64,000 nucleotides of DNA from an uncultured Lachnospiraceae bacterium (GTDB lineage: Bacteria > Bacillota > Clostridia > Lachnospirales > Lachnospiraceae): positions 1 to 64,000 of the forward strand of contig CAMRSM010000002.1 in the NCBI GenBank assembly GCA_947053345.1. The letters run 5' to 3'. Below, in pieces: positions 18,029-27,286 of the stretch. Under the pieces are notes generated by a model. It was given only the letters and a program-made list of their open reading frames with translations. It was not told the DNA's origin and ran no database searches. Numbering within the stretch: position 1 is the stretch's first letter; each line of letters begins with the position of its first letter. Position numbers and translations under genes: made by a program.

Positions 18029-21000
18029 TTAGGAAAGACATACCGTAATACAGCCAATCTTTCCGCGGCGCAGCGCGGCAGCCTGCTCATTTCCCAAAGT
18101 ATCGCCCGATATTTTTTCCTCCCTGCCATCCGTATAATGCAGGGTAATTTCCTCTACTCTTGCCGCATCTTCCCCGTAAGTTGCCTTTCTTCCCGCGCAG
18201 TGGTAGGTCACAGTACAGCTTGAGAAAAGCGTAAAGGCGGCATCGCCGTTATCGTCAAACATCCAGCTTGAAAGTTTCGGTGAAAACCGGAAACCAAGTT
18301 TGCTGTCTTCCATGAAAAATCCGCCCTCCCCAAGGAACATACGAATCCAGATGGAAAGCATTTCGGTGGTCGAGCCGCTTAACCTGGCTACAAACCCTCT
18401 GCCGTGTACCTTCAGATCCGGATTTGCGCTCGAAGCGAGGAAGGAAGAATTTTCCAGTGTGCTCCTCCCATAACGTTCCGGAGGTAAAAACGGAATCAGC
18501 GCGTCATGCATCGCGGCATAAAATTCCTCCACAAGCCCCGCGCGCAAAAGCCCAAGGAGATATTTATATTCCATATGTAAAAATACGCTTTCCCGCTCCA
18601 GCCAACCCGGTGTGAACGCACGCACGCGCCCGTGTTCCATGGAAAGTTTCTCGATTGAACCGGAAGTTTTGTACATTTTTAGCTTTTCATCATACATATC
18701 ACTATTTTTTATCGACTCACACATGCGCCGTTTTTCTTCTTCATATCCGTCAAGACAGGAAAGCATCCGGGCAGGTCCTTCCAAAAACGGAACAACGGTA
18801 TGGCAGACAAATTGTTTCGCATGCACGCCCGGCAGCCCGTAAGGGGTAAGCAAAGGATTGCCATTCTCGTCTTTCCTTTCCTCGTACTCCGTCACTTCAT
18901 AAGTGAAGTAGGTCGGCATCACGCCGTTTCCAAGCCGAAGTGCTTTTTCCACGCCCTTAAGTACTGCCTTGCGGCAATCCATGACCACGCCCCAGATGCG
19001 CTCTGCGGTCACAGTGACGATCTCCCCCGACATTCCGGCATAAACCACCGCCCGGTAAGATTCCCGAAGACTTGCCGCGGCCTCCCAATTCTCCAGCTCC
19101 GAACGGCTGCCCTGCTCCCTGAAAAGTCTTTCCATGCTCTCAAGAAGGGAAGCAATCTGGAACGGAAGCTCAATCTTCCCGGCAATGCTGCCATCCTTAT
19201 AGCTTTCCTCAAGAAAAGCGAGCAGGCGGTTTAATTCCAGTGTTTCCGCCATACTGCTGCCCAAAAGCCCCGGAAGCCCGTTCATCGCATCGTTCCAGCC
19301 AGGCTTTCCGCCCTCCATCTCGATGCCCATGCCCTCCTGGTCAAGGAGCAGGAACTTATTCAGTGCCAACGTCAACATTTTCCCAAGCAATGTCGTAGTG
19401 ATAAAAGCACCGTTTTCGTCCTTTATCCAATTGGTTCCGCCCGCCACAAAACCTTCCTTCTTTTCTTTTTCCGTGTTGTGGAAAAGCGAGCCGTACTGCC
19501 TTACCTTACCCTTGCTTAACACATAGGTTTCCCGCCTCGGCCGCACCTGTCCCGCGCTGTCATAAAAACGGTAGTCCGCCCGCCCATTCAAAAGTTCCTT
19601 CTTCCGATCCGGGAAAACAAGGAGATAATTTTCCACCAGATCCATCAGGTAATCCCAGTGGTCGCTCCAATAGCCCTCGCCAAAGCCCGCCTCAAGCTGT
19701 TCTGTGGAAAGCTCTAAAAGTTTCGCAACCAGCGTTTCCTGCGAAAACGTTTTCCCGGAATCTTTCTTCATCTCCATGCCATGTTCTGCCATCACGGTAC
19801 AGATCTGCCCCGGTGTGAATTTCCCGCAAAGAAGTTTTAGCAAAGGCTCTTTTTCCCCGCAAACCTGCTCTTCTACAATTTCTTTCGCGCGCACCGCATT
19901 CCTCTCCTCTATCAGGAAGGTGCACGGACGGATTTCAAGCGGGTTATAACCGTCAGCCTGTATAAAGTTAAAAAAGCTATAAACATTGAAATCATCGATC
20001 TCTGGGTGGAAAAATACGTCGCTTCGGCGGTTCTGGCAGACATCGCGGAAATTGCCGTTGCCCTGCGAATAATACTCGCCGGAAATCGAGAAGAAATTGT
20101 AATCGCGTTCCGGGTCACCATGTTTGCGGCTGAACAGATGCACGATGTTTTTCTTTCCCTCCCCCGCAAACAGGTACGGATAACCGCCGCGCAGGAAATT
20201 GTCGAGATAGCATTGTTCCATATACTGGTCAAACACCGGATTTGCTGTTTTCGTCGCAACATCTTTTACAAGCGCGTCAATTATGCCGGCTGCCTCCGCT
20301 TCCTTCTTTTCGGCGTAATCTTCTGCCAGAAAGCGCTTTATGTTTTCATTGAGCTGCTCCACCGTTCCCGCATAGCCGATATAGGAAGTAAAGGTGAACG
20401 CCTCCTTATCCCCCAGTTCCTTTTCAAACGTCGTAAAACCGCAAGGCACCTTATTTGCAAAGCACTGCTCTCTGTTTCGCACACCGCAAAGCCCCTCCTC
20501 CATAAATACGACCGGAGCGGCGAGCGAACTCTCATAATCAAAAATCACTTCGGCATCGTAGAGCACCGGAAGAAGTTCCCCGTTTGCCGCCGTACAATAA
20601 AAATAACCTCCGCGGATTTCCGATACTTCCGCGGAATCGTCGCTGGAAGCGCGCATTGCGTAATATGGCGCGCGGTGTTCTATGTTTTTGATATCCGTCC
20701 AACTTTTAAAAAGATTTGACATTTCCTTAAACTGCCCGTTCTGTATTCCGTAAGGGATGATTTTCGGCAGACCGTCAATGCCTTCGAGCTTGCAGGCTTT
20801 CCCGGAGATATTTTCAATCTTTACGCGCCGTACCAAAGCCCCGATTTCCTCGGTCGGGAGCACAAAGTAGGAAACGGTGACCCGCAGCCCCCGCTCTTGC
20901 TCGGTGACAGAAAAACTATTCTTCTGCACGCACATTGTGCGTTTTGCCGTTTTGGAATACCCGCAGAAGGGTTCAAAATATTCCCCGTCCTTTTGCAAAA

Positions 21001-21247
21001 AGGTGCGGAAGCCCTTGGTCGGCGTATTTTCATAGGCGGTGTTTGCGGGGTTAAACTCCATAATGGCATTTCCCTTATGATGGATGCCGAAGCTGTTGAC
21101 CCCCTGTCCGCGGTTTGTATAAAATACCCACAGCGGAATCCCGCTTATCCCAGCTACCCCCGGCAGGAAGCTTGAAAATGCCGGAAGTTTATCGTAGTCC
21201 TTAAAATAAAAGCGGTCTCCTTCTAACTGATATTGACCCATAGACAT
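18029..21247 (-). CDS. Large GH94-superfamily glucan phosphorylase, GH161-like (beta-1,3-glucan phosphorylase candidate)
   Basis: At 1072 residues this is longer than GH94 disaccharide phosphorylases and fits the oligoglucan phosphorylases (GH149, GH161, or GH94 beta-1,2-oligoglucan type). The N-terminus reads PAFSSFLPG and IPLWVFYTNRGQG, a pattern I associate with the GH161-type enzymes. The catalytic Asp653 lies in GWNDAMNG. A NENGNPLLTPYGLPG-like stretch and a long C-terminal barrel follow. It should convert imported beta-1,3-oligoglucans to glucose 1-phosphate one unit at a time, leaving laminaribiose for the second phosphorylase. The family within the clan is an inference. Cytoplasmic; AAGGGG precedes the ATG. 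Confidence 0.85.
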   Translation of the reverse strand: MSMGQYQLEGDRFYFKDYDKLPAFSSFLPGVAGISGIPLWVFYTNRGQGVNSFGIHHKGNAIMEFNPANTAYENTPTKGFRTFLQKDGEYFEPFCGYSKTAKRTMCVQKNSFSVTEQERGLRVTVSYFVLPTEEIGALVRRVKIENISGKACKLEGIDGLPKIIPYGIQNGQFKEMSNLFKSWTDIKNIEHRAPYYAMRASSDDSAEVSEIRGGYFYCTAANGELLPVLYDAEVIFDYESSLAAPVVFMEEGLCGVRNREQCFANKVPCGFTTFEKELGDKEAFTFTSYIGYAGTVEQLNENIKRFLAEDYAEKKEAEAAGIIDALVKDVATKTANPVFDQYMEQCYLDNFLRGGYPYLFAGEGKKNIVHLFSRKHGDPERDYNFFSISGEYYSQGNGNFRDVCQNRRSDVFFHPEIDDFNVYSFFNFIQADGYNPLEIRPCTFLIEERNAVRAKEIVEEQVCGEKEPLLKLLCGKFTPGQICTVMAEHGMEMKKDSGKTFSQETLVAKLLELSTEQLEAGFGEGYWSDHWDYLMDLVENYLLVFPDRKKELLNGRADYRFYDSAGQVRPRRETYVLSKGKVRQYGSLFHNTEKEKKEGFVAGGTNWIKDENGAFITTTLLGKMLTLALNKFLLLDQEGMGIEMEGGKPGWNDAMNGLPGLLGSSMAETLELNRLLAFLEESYKDGSIAGKIELPFQIASLLESMERLFREQGSRSELENWEAAASLRESYRAVVYAGMSGEIVTVTAERIWGVVMDCRKAVLKGVEKALRLGNGVMPTYFTYEVTEYEERKDENGNPLLTPYGLPGVHAKQFVCHTVVPFLEGPARMLSCLDGYEEEKRRMCESIKNSDMYDEKLKMYKTSGSIEKLSMEHGRVRAFTPGWLERESVFLHMEYKYLLGLLRAGLVEEFYAAMHDALIPFLPPERYGRSTLENSSFLASSANPDLKVHGRGFVARLSGSTTEMLSIWIRMFLGEGGFFMEDSKLGFRFSPKLSSWMFDDNGDAAFTLFSSCTVTYHCAGRKATYGEDAARVEEITLHYTDGREEKISGDTLGNEQAAALRRGKIGCITVCLS

Positions 21248-21274
21248 AATCGCCCCTTTCTTATTATAAGTTCC

Positions 21275-21365
21275 GTATATGCCCTCCTAAGTACCCTTTA
21301 CCCGCAGAGGAAAATCCATCCGCCCTGCTCCCGGATTTTTCTCTGGGTACTTTCCGGGCATATAC
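21275..21365 (-). other. Large nested intergenic stem-loop between GH16 and the GH161-like gene
   Basis: GTATATGCCC and AAGTACCC (21275-21296) pair with GGGTACTT and GGGCATATAC (21345-21365) around a small bulge. An inner stem forms between AGAGGAAAATCC (21306-21317) and GGATTTTTCTCT (21333-21344) with one mismatch. Almost the whole gap is folded. There is no T-run, so processing or protection of the 3' or 5' end of adjacent messages is more likely than termination. Confidence 0.65.
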
Positions 21366-21375
21366 TGTTTTAACT

Positions 21376-22422
21376 TTATTTGTTGGTGGTAAGTTCCGTT
21401 ATTTCCGGGCTCTGGTACACCCGGACATAATCAATGACAAACTGCTGCGGGAAAATGGTTTCATCCACTCCGCGTGCACCGCCCCAATCCCCGCCGACTG
21501 CCAGGTTGATTAAAAGGTGCATCCGCTTGTCAAATGGCCACTCGTTTAATGTCGGCTGGCTCTTATATTTGGTCGGCTCAAATGTATAATACTGCTCGCC
21601 GTCCATCGACATAATAATCTTATCCGGCAGCCATTCAAGCGTATAGACATGGAATTCCTCGCTCACGCCCGCGACACGCTTTGTCGCAGATTTCTGTGTG
21701 CCGATGGAATGGTTGTAGGATTTCGTATGCACGGTGGCATGGATTAGATCCTGGTCGTAGCCGACATGTTCCATAATATCAATCTCCCCGGAAGCCGGCC
21801 AGTCCCCGTAAGCCCAGTCCGTCGGCAGCATCCAGATAGCAGGCCATGTCCCCCTGCCCGTCGGCAGCTTCGCACAGATTTCAAACTTTCCGTACAGCCA
21901 GTCACCCTTGCCGCGCGAAACAAGCCTTGTCGAAGTGTAATCCATCCCCCCAAGCTCTTCCTTCCTTGCCTCGATGGTCATAACCCCGTCCGCAACCACT
22001 ACATTGTCACCCTCCGTATAGTTTTGCAGCTCGTGATTGCCCCACCCGGAACCACCGACATCGTAACCCCATTTTTCCTCATCCGGCGCACCTTCATAAT
22101 CAAACTCATCCGACCAGACCAGCTCATAGGTCAGGGCATTGTAATCATATTCAAATCCCTTCGCCTTAATACTTGCCGGATCAATGGTCGGCACGGCATC
22201 CGGGTCAACATAGGCATCCGAAACCTTATTTCCCGTGCGCCACCCTCCCGACTCCGTCGGTGCAACCGTCGGGGTTGGAACCGGTGTCTGGCTGACCTCC
22301 TGTGAAGGCGAAACCTGTGTGGGGGACGGCTTCGGTGTTTCCTCCCCCCCCTCCTTCCCGCAGCCCGCAAGACATATCGCAACCGCCGCAGGAACAAGCA
22401 ATCTTTTTAACCGCAACTCCAT
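21376..22422 (-). CDS. Surface GH16 beta-1,3-glucanase lipoprotein
   Basis: The 348-residue lipoprotein has a signal sequence ending in the lipobox CLAGC with Cys21 as the lipidated residue. A Pro/Thr/Ser-rich linker follows (about 22-60), then a GH16 domain. The catalytic motif GEIDIMEHVG places Glu213, Asp215 and Glu218; TWPAIWMLP and WPFDKRMHLLINLAVGG are the family blocks. It should cut beta-1,3-glucan at the cell surface and supply oligosaccharides to the importers encoded just upstream. The ATG lies unusually close to AAGGAG, so a start a few codons later is possible. About 465 bases separate it from the preceding permease gene. Confidence 0.94.
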   Translation of the reverse strand: MELRLKRLLVPAAVAICLAGCGKEGGEETPKPSPTQVSPSQEVSQTPVPTPTVAPTESGGWRTGNKVSDAYVDPDAVPTIDPASIKAKGFEYDYNALTYELVWSDEFDYEGAPDEEKWGYDVGGSGWGNHELQNYTEGDNVVVADGVMTIEARKEELGGMDYTSTRLVSRGKGDWLYGKFEICAKLPTGRGTWPAIWMLPTDWAYGDWPASGEIDIMEHVGYDQDLIHATVHTKSYNHSIGTQKSATKRVAGVSEEFHVYTLEWLPDKIIMSMDGEQYYTFEPTKYKSQPTLNEWPFDKRMHLLINLAVGGDWGGARGVDETIFPQQFVIDYVRVYQSPEITELTTNK

Positions 22423-22887
22423 TCTCCTTCTCTCTTAACTTTCTCATATATTTTGCACAAAAAACCTATATTTTCAGCGATTCATGCAATAGTTTATAAA
22501 GTTACAACAATAACTCCGCCTTTCATAATAGGCAAAAACAGTATCATCTTTCGTACAATACACCTCGTTTACCCCTCCGAAAACCACACGATCGAAACGT
22601 CCTCATCTTCATGACAGCAAATCTATATCCCCTTCTTCCCTACGGCTGCTAACCTCCCATATCCAACAGGATCATCCAAGATTCCGCCATCATAAACATC
22701 ACAACGCCCAGCTCCCGCGCAGAGCAAGCAGCCATCACAACCCCCCAGCCCTCCGCGCGGAGAACCCACCCATTGCAACCGCCCAGATTTTTCGAAAATG
22801 AACCCCCACACGGGTTCATTTTCGAAACTTCGATGTGAAAGGGGTCACGCCCAAAACCCCTTTCGCAAAACCACCGCCCCTTTCACA
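22423..22887. other. Non-coding spacer with two strong stem-loops
   Basis: No gene is supported; a 62-codon minus-strand frame is low-complexity and lacks a ribosome site. On the permease side lie two dyads. TTTCGAAAATGAACCC (22790-22805) pairs with GGGTTCATTTTCGAAA (22812-22827). TGTGAAAGGGG (from 22835) pairs with CCCCTTTCACA (near 22877-22888), immediately after the permease stop. Neither is followed by a clear T-run. They may terminate or stabilise the importer transcript. Confidence 0.6.
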
Positions 22888-23817
22888 TTATTCACCAGTA
22901 ATACCAGTATTTTCAATCCCCTGGATAAACCTCTTCTGTACAAACGCATACAGCACGAGAAGCGGTGCAATCGAGATAAACGTTGCTGCCATCTTGTACG
23001 CTTCATTGATCTTGAACGCGCTTCCGGACGCGGATGCCATACTGTCAAACTCCGAGTTAAACAGACTGAGCTTTGACGGCAGCAGCTCGATGGAATTTCG
23101 AAGCAGCGTCCCCGTGATATAAGTTTCGTTCCAGTTCCACACAAAGGAAAACAGGAACACAACCAGTATCGTGGAGAGCGACATCTTGATTACCACATGG
23201 TAGAATACCTTGAGCGGTCCCGCCCCGTCAATCATCGCCGCCTCGTCAAGCACATGCGGGATCATGTTGAAGAAATTGTTAAAAATCAGGATCAATACCG
23301 TCGAGTACACACCCTGTCCAAGTAACGCCATCAAAACCTGCGGGATCGGTGTCCCGATCAGGGTGAATTTAATCGCTTCCTGGAAGGAAACAAACATCAT
23401 CAGCCTCGGCACCATCAGAACCGGCACCGGAATGATAAACGCGAGCAGTATCATCACAAACCAGAAGTGCTTAAAACGGAAATTAAAACGCGAGAGTGCA
23501 TAGCCGGTAAGCGCTGAAACCACCGTTTGGCAGATTGCCAAAAGCCCGGAAAACATTATGGAATTCAACAGGGTTTTGTTTATCTTTAACACGCCCGCTG
23601 CCACTTTCAGATTCCCGATGGAAAACTTTTTCGGCAGCCACTCCACCGCCGGGTCAATCACATCCGCCGAGCTCATAAAAGTTTTAGAAATAATACCGAA
23701 AATCGGTTTCAGGAATACGAAGCTGATGCAGATCAAAACAAAGTAGATCAGAAGCTTTTGGATTTTCGGGAACACATTTACTGCCCTGTTCTTCTTTTTC
23801 ATGCCCTTCATGCTCAT
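22888..23817 (-). CDS. Carbohydrate ABC importer permease (MalG type), second pair
   Basis: The 309-residue inner-membrane permease has about six transmembrane segments and a basic cytoplasmic N-terminus. The ATPase-docking EAA loop reads EAAMIDGAGPLKVFYHVVIKMS. Its start overlaps the stop of the preceding permease by 4 bases (ATGA), so the pair is translationally coupled and forms a heterodimeric channel. The C-terminus (FVQKRFIQGIENTGITG) matches MalG-type permeases. No ATP-binding subunit is encoded nearby; a shared MsmX-type ATPase elsewhere is expected. Confidence 0.93.
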   Translation of the reverse strand: MSMKGMKKKNRAVNVFPKIQKLLIYFVLICISFVFLKPIFGIISKTFMSSADVIDPAVEWLPKKFSIGNLKVAAGVLKINKTLLNSIMFSGLLAICQTVVSALTGYALSRFNFRFKHFWFVMILLAFIIPVPVLMVPRLMMFVSFQEAIKFTLIGTPIPQVLMALLGQGVYSTVLILIFNNFFNMIPHVLDEAAMIDGAGPLKVFYHVVIKMSLSTILVVFLFSFVWNWNETYITGTLLRNSIELLPSKLSLFNSEFDSMASASGSAFKINEAYKMAATFISIAPLLVLYAFVQKRFIQGIENTGITGE

Positions 23818-24875
23818 ACTCCTCTCTTCTTTTCTTTCCTGTCCTTAAAGATCAGGAAGGCAGCGCCGATAATCAACAGCACAATCAGGCTGTAAATCCA
23901 GGCGTAGGTCGCCGCGTAGCCAAGACCGCCGCTCATATTGCCGGTTGCCGTCTTAATCAGGCCGTAGACCGGGTTCGTATCGTAGGTTCCGAGCTGCGCG
24001 ATCGTAAAAATCGTACATACCAAAGCGATCGGCTTAATCATTGGGATGATAATCTTCCACAAAATCTGCCAGCTATTCGCCGAATCGATCTTCGCCGCTT
24101 CAAACAGGCTCGGATTGATTTTCTGAAGACCATTGATAAATAGCACGATCGGGATTCCGGTAAACCACAGGATCACCGAAAGCTCGTCGAGCACGCCGCC
24201 AAGAGTATGTGCAAACTGCGGCGAGTAACTCTCGATCATATTCATGATAAAGAGCCCGTCATAGCGGCTGACCTCCTCCATATGCTCGGACACATTCGCA
24301 TCCAGGATCTGTGACATAACCGGTCCTGACATAATGATGACCGGCAGGAAATAAATCGTGCGGAACATCCCGCGGAATTTCGTCAGCTTGCTCATCAGGT
24401 AGGCGATGATAAAAGAAACGATAATCACCACAAAGGTGTACGGGATAATCATCGCAAGAAACTCAAGCAGCGCCGGGACAAATTCTGTGTTCTTAAAAAA
24501 TGCAGTCACATAATTTGCCATCCCAACGAAATCAATCTCCCATCCGCGCACGCTCGTGCGGACATCCGTGAAACTCAGATAGATTGTCGCGACAAACGGA
24601 AACAGGGTGAAGATCACAAAGCCGATAATCCACGGCAGCATGAACAGGTAACCTAAGCGGTTCTGCCTGCGCTTGTAGGCATTAACCTTCTTTTTGTTGA
24701 TCTTAACCGGAGCAGCCTCCTGTTCCTTCCCGCCCTGCATTTTCGTTTCTGCAAAAGCATTCTTCCCCGCGGCTTTCGATTTGTCCTTTTCCTGCTTTTT
24801 TTCTGCCTTACCGTCCACTTCAGCCTTTGCCATCTCTTTTGCCAATGTATTTTCTTTCCCGTCTTTCTTCATCAT
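23814..24875 (-). CDS. Carbohydrate ABC importer permease (MalF/UgpA type), second pair
   Basis: The 353-residue permease starts with an unusually long, highly charged Lys/Glu/Ala-rich cytoplasmic tail of about 70 residues, then six transmembrane segments. The EAA loop reads EAAKIDSANSWQILWKIIIPMIKP. It overlaps the DUF5696 gene by 4 bases upstream and the next permease by 4 bases downstream. It pairs with the 309-residue permease. The charged tail is absent from the permeases of the first pair. Substrate is inferred from the locus. Confidence 0.92.
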   Translation of the reverse strand: MMKKDGKENTLAKEMAKAEVDGKAEKKQEKDKSKAAGKNAFAETKMQGGKEQEAAPVKINKKKVNAYKRRQNRLGYLFMLPWIIGFVIFTLFPFVATIYLSFTDVRTSVRGWEIDFVGMANYVTAFFKNTEFVPALLEFLAMIIPYTFVVIIVSFIIAYLMSKLTKFRGMFRTIYFLPVIIMSGPVMSQILDANVSEHMEEVSRYDGLFIMNMIESYSPQFAHTLGGVLDELSVILWFTGIPIVLFINGLQKINPSLFEAAKIDSANSWQILWKIIIPMIKPIALVCTIFTIAQLGTYDTNPVYGLIKTATGNMSGGLGYAATYAWIYSLIVLLIIGAAFLIFKDRKEKKRGV

Positions 24876-27286
24876 CTCACCCCTTCCCCGGAAATTACTT
24901 CTGCGCTCAAACCGCCGATTTCATTTCCCTGCCAGGATACCGTATGATCCGTGTAATTGATCACCACATACTTCATATCCTGACCGTTCTGGTAAGTATT
25001 TAAAATCACGCCGTCCTCAAGCACCGTGCGGTCCGTCCACGCATAGCCGGAAACCTTTGATAACACCTTATTGACGCTGTTGTAGATACTTCCGATCAAA
25101 GTTTCGTACTGCGCGAATTCCGTCGAGTACAGGTCGGAGGAAACCGTGTCCGCAAGATAGTACGACGGCTCTTTCGATAAAATGAAGGACGGCGACATAT
25201 TGTAGTCGATCATCTTCAAAATATCGGACTGTGCGTAGAACGAGAAATTGGAGTACGGCGCATACATTTCCATCGTCCCGTGGAGCACAAGCTGCAAGAA
25301 CGGTACGGTATCCGTTTCAAACACGTACTGCGAGGTTCCCGCCGGCATCTGCAAAAAGCGGTCGGTATATTTCCACAGGTACATATTCGGGTTAACCAGA
25401 TTGACCTTCAAATCATTCTTTACCCCCGCAAGCGTATCCTGATAAAGTGCGATTGCCTCCGTAATGGAGAAGTCCACGCCGTCGCGGTCATAGGTTCCCG
25501 TCAGGATATTGGATATTCCGTCAAGCGTAATGGAAGTGCTGGTCTTCTCTAATTTTTCCGCGAGTGTTTTTGTCCATGCCGCAACCTTTTTCGGCGTTGC
25601 GCGGCTAAAATTTGCCACCGGCACATTCTGCGGCAGGATCATACTCTCGTCCACCTCGACATACCAGGTATTGACATGCTTTGCAGCGGTATTGTAATAA
25701 CCCGTCATCTCCCGGTTGATGGTCGCCATCTCGCGCGAATAGGAAATATCAATCCCCTGTTTTTCATATTTGGACAACAGATCTTTGAAATCCCCGGAAC
25801 TTCCGATTTTCCCGGAATATTTCACCTTATCCGGGCGGGTTAGGGTTTCTCCGTTTTTCTGCCAGCCAATCAGCCCGGCGTTCATGTTTTTGATACCGTC
25901 CTGCACAAGAGTATTTAAAATATCATCCACATCCTGCGCCGTCGTCACGACCACCTGCTCATTGCCGAGCAGCCCGCTCTTTGCATCCGCCATAATAAAA
26001 TCAAGCCGAAGAGGGATATCCCCCGACCTGTCAACAGGGGTCAGAACACCCTGCTCCATCAGGTGCGCGCGGTAAGCTGCCGCCATCCCGGTATAGTCCG
26101 CCGCAAAGCTTTTCCCGTCGCTGCCGTCACCCTCAAGGAAGGTGTAAGTCATGGAAACATCGACATGCTGCGGTTCTGCCATCATGGAGAAATACCCCGC
26201 CCCCTGCTTGTTATAGACCTGGAAATACGAGAGGTTGTACTCAAAGCGCGGGTAGCCCCAGGTATATTTTACCTTTTTGTTCTCATCCGGGCGCACGATG
26301 ATCTCCATATACTCCGCCCCGGATTCCGCGTATGCGACAAACGCCGCCTGCGAATCCCCGTGCGCGATCCCGAACACCGGCATCACTGGGTTCTTTAGCG
26401 GTACGGCATCGTTTCTGCTCGTGGTGTAATAAGGCTCGGTGCTAAGATCCGGCCCGTACACATCCCCGATGTATTCCGTGAAGGACACCGCATTGTCGGC
26501 AAAGCGGATCAGCCCGCCGCAGCCGTCCGGCACAAGGACATAGCCCGGCACCATGTATTTCTTTTGGTTTTCCCCATACTCCCCGGTTTCCGGGTCCCAG
26601 AAAGCCGCCTCGCCGCCCGATGCGCCGAGGAACGGGGTAAGCAGCACGGATGCCATCCGGCTCTTTCCTGCACCGGAAATCTCCTCGTAAGGAATCTCGT
26701 AGCGTATGGAATCTTCAAGGAATGTAATATACACTTTCATTTGCAGGTCGATCGCCGAAAAATCCACGTCAAGCCGCCTTGTTGCCGGGTTGTCGTTCAA
26801 CATGACAAGTTTGGAACTTGCGCCGTCTTTGGAAGCGGAGCTAATGTTTTTTACGGTGTCGGACTCGTAGTATTCCACGGTGACTAAGGAATTGGCAATC
26901 CCGACATAGGTTGCGTTCATGCTCGCCTCCTTAGGCTCCGCCACCGCCGCCTTCTCCTCTGTAGTTTGTGCCGCTTTTACGGCGGCAGTAAGATCGGCGG
27001 AAAACGCGACATCCGCGCCTGTCTTCCACACATAGCCGCTCCTCTTATCCTCCACCGCGATAATATCGCGGTCCTCGCGGTAATAATAGCGCATGGTATC
27101 CGTTTCGTAAAGCAGTTGGTACGCGTCAAGCTTTACAATATCATACGTTACTTTATCCGGCGGCAGCTTTGTATCCCTTCCCGTCGGAAGGTAGGTTTTT
27201 GCGTAAGCCACCGTGGTGATCCCCAGAAGAAGACCCGCCGAAACAAGCGCCGCTATGATTCTTTTCTTTTTACCGATTCCAGACAT
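24872..27286 (-). CDS. Secreted DUF5696 protein, possible glycan-acting barrel
   Basis: The 804-residue protein has a signal or anchor sequence (about residues 8-29, ending AYAK) and is extracellular. The N-terminal half is beta-rich (YYYREDRDIIAVEDKRSGYVWKTG). From about residue 420 a barrel-like region begins (PLRLDFIMADA, then NAGLIGWQKNG), and a beta tail ends the protein (YVVINYTDHTVSWQGNEIGG). The architecture recalls GH101/GH129-like hydrolases, but I cannot name catalytic residues. I recognise it as the DUF5696 family, which has no established function. Its gene overlaps the NHL/Yip1 gene by 17 bases and the permease by 4, so it is tightly linked to transport. Confidence 0.8.
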   Translation of the reverse strand: MSGIGKKKRIIAALVSAGLLLGITTVAYAKTYLPTGRDTKLPPDKVTYDIVKLDAYQLLYETDTMRYYYREDRDIIAVEDKRSGYVWKTGADVAFSADLTAAVKAAQTTEEKAAVAEPKEASMNATYVGIANSLVTVEYYESDTVKNISSASKDGASSKLVMLNDNPATRRLDVDFSAIDLQMKVYITFLEDSIRYEIPYEEISGAGKSRMASVLLTPFLGASGGEAAFWDPETGEYGENQKKYMVPGYVLVPDGCGGLIRFADNAVSFTEYIGDVYGPDLSTEPYYTTSRNDAVPLKNPVMPVFGIAHGDSQAAFVAYAESGAEYMEIIVRPDENKKVKYTWGYPRFEYNLSYFQVYNKQGAGYFSMMAEPQHVDVSMTYTFLEGDGSDGKSFAADYTGMAAAYRAHLMEQGVLTPVDRSGDIPLRLDFIMADAKSGLLGNEQVVVTTAQDVDDILNTLVQDGIKNMNAGLIGWQKNGETLTRPDKVKYSGKIGSSGDFKDLLSKYEKQGIDISYSREMATINREMTGYYNTAAKHVNTWYVEVDESMILPQNVPVANFSRATPKKVAAWTKTLAEKLEKTSTSITLDGISNILTGTYDRDGVDFSITEAIALYQDTLAGVKNDLKVNLVNPNMYLWKYTDRFLQMPAGTSQYVFETDTVPFLQLVLHGTMEMYAPYSNFSFYAQSDILKMIDYNMSPSFILSKEPSYYLADTVSSDLYSTEFAQYETLIGSIYNSVNKVLSKVSGYAWTDRTVLEDGVILNTYQNGQDMKYVVINYTDHTVSWQGNEIGGLSAEVISGEGVR

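Noticed and set aside
22623-22811. Minus-strand 62-codon frame rich in Gly and Cys
   Set aside because: Low complexity, no ribosome site, and it overlaps the stem-loop; treated as non-coding.
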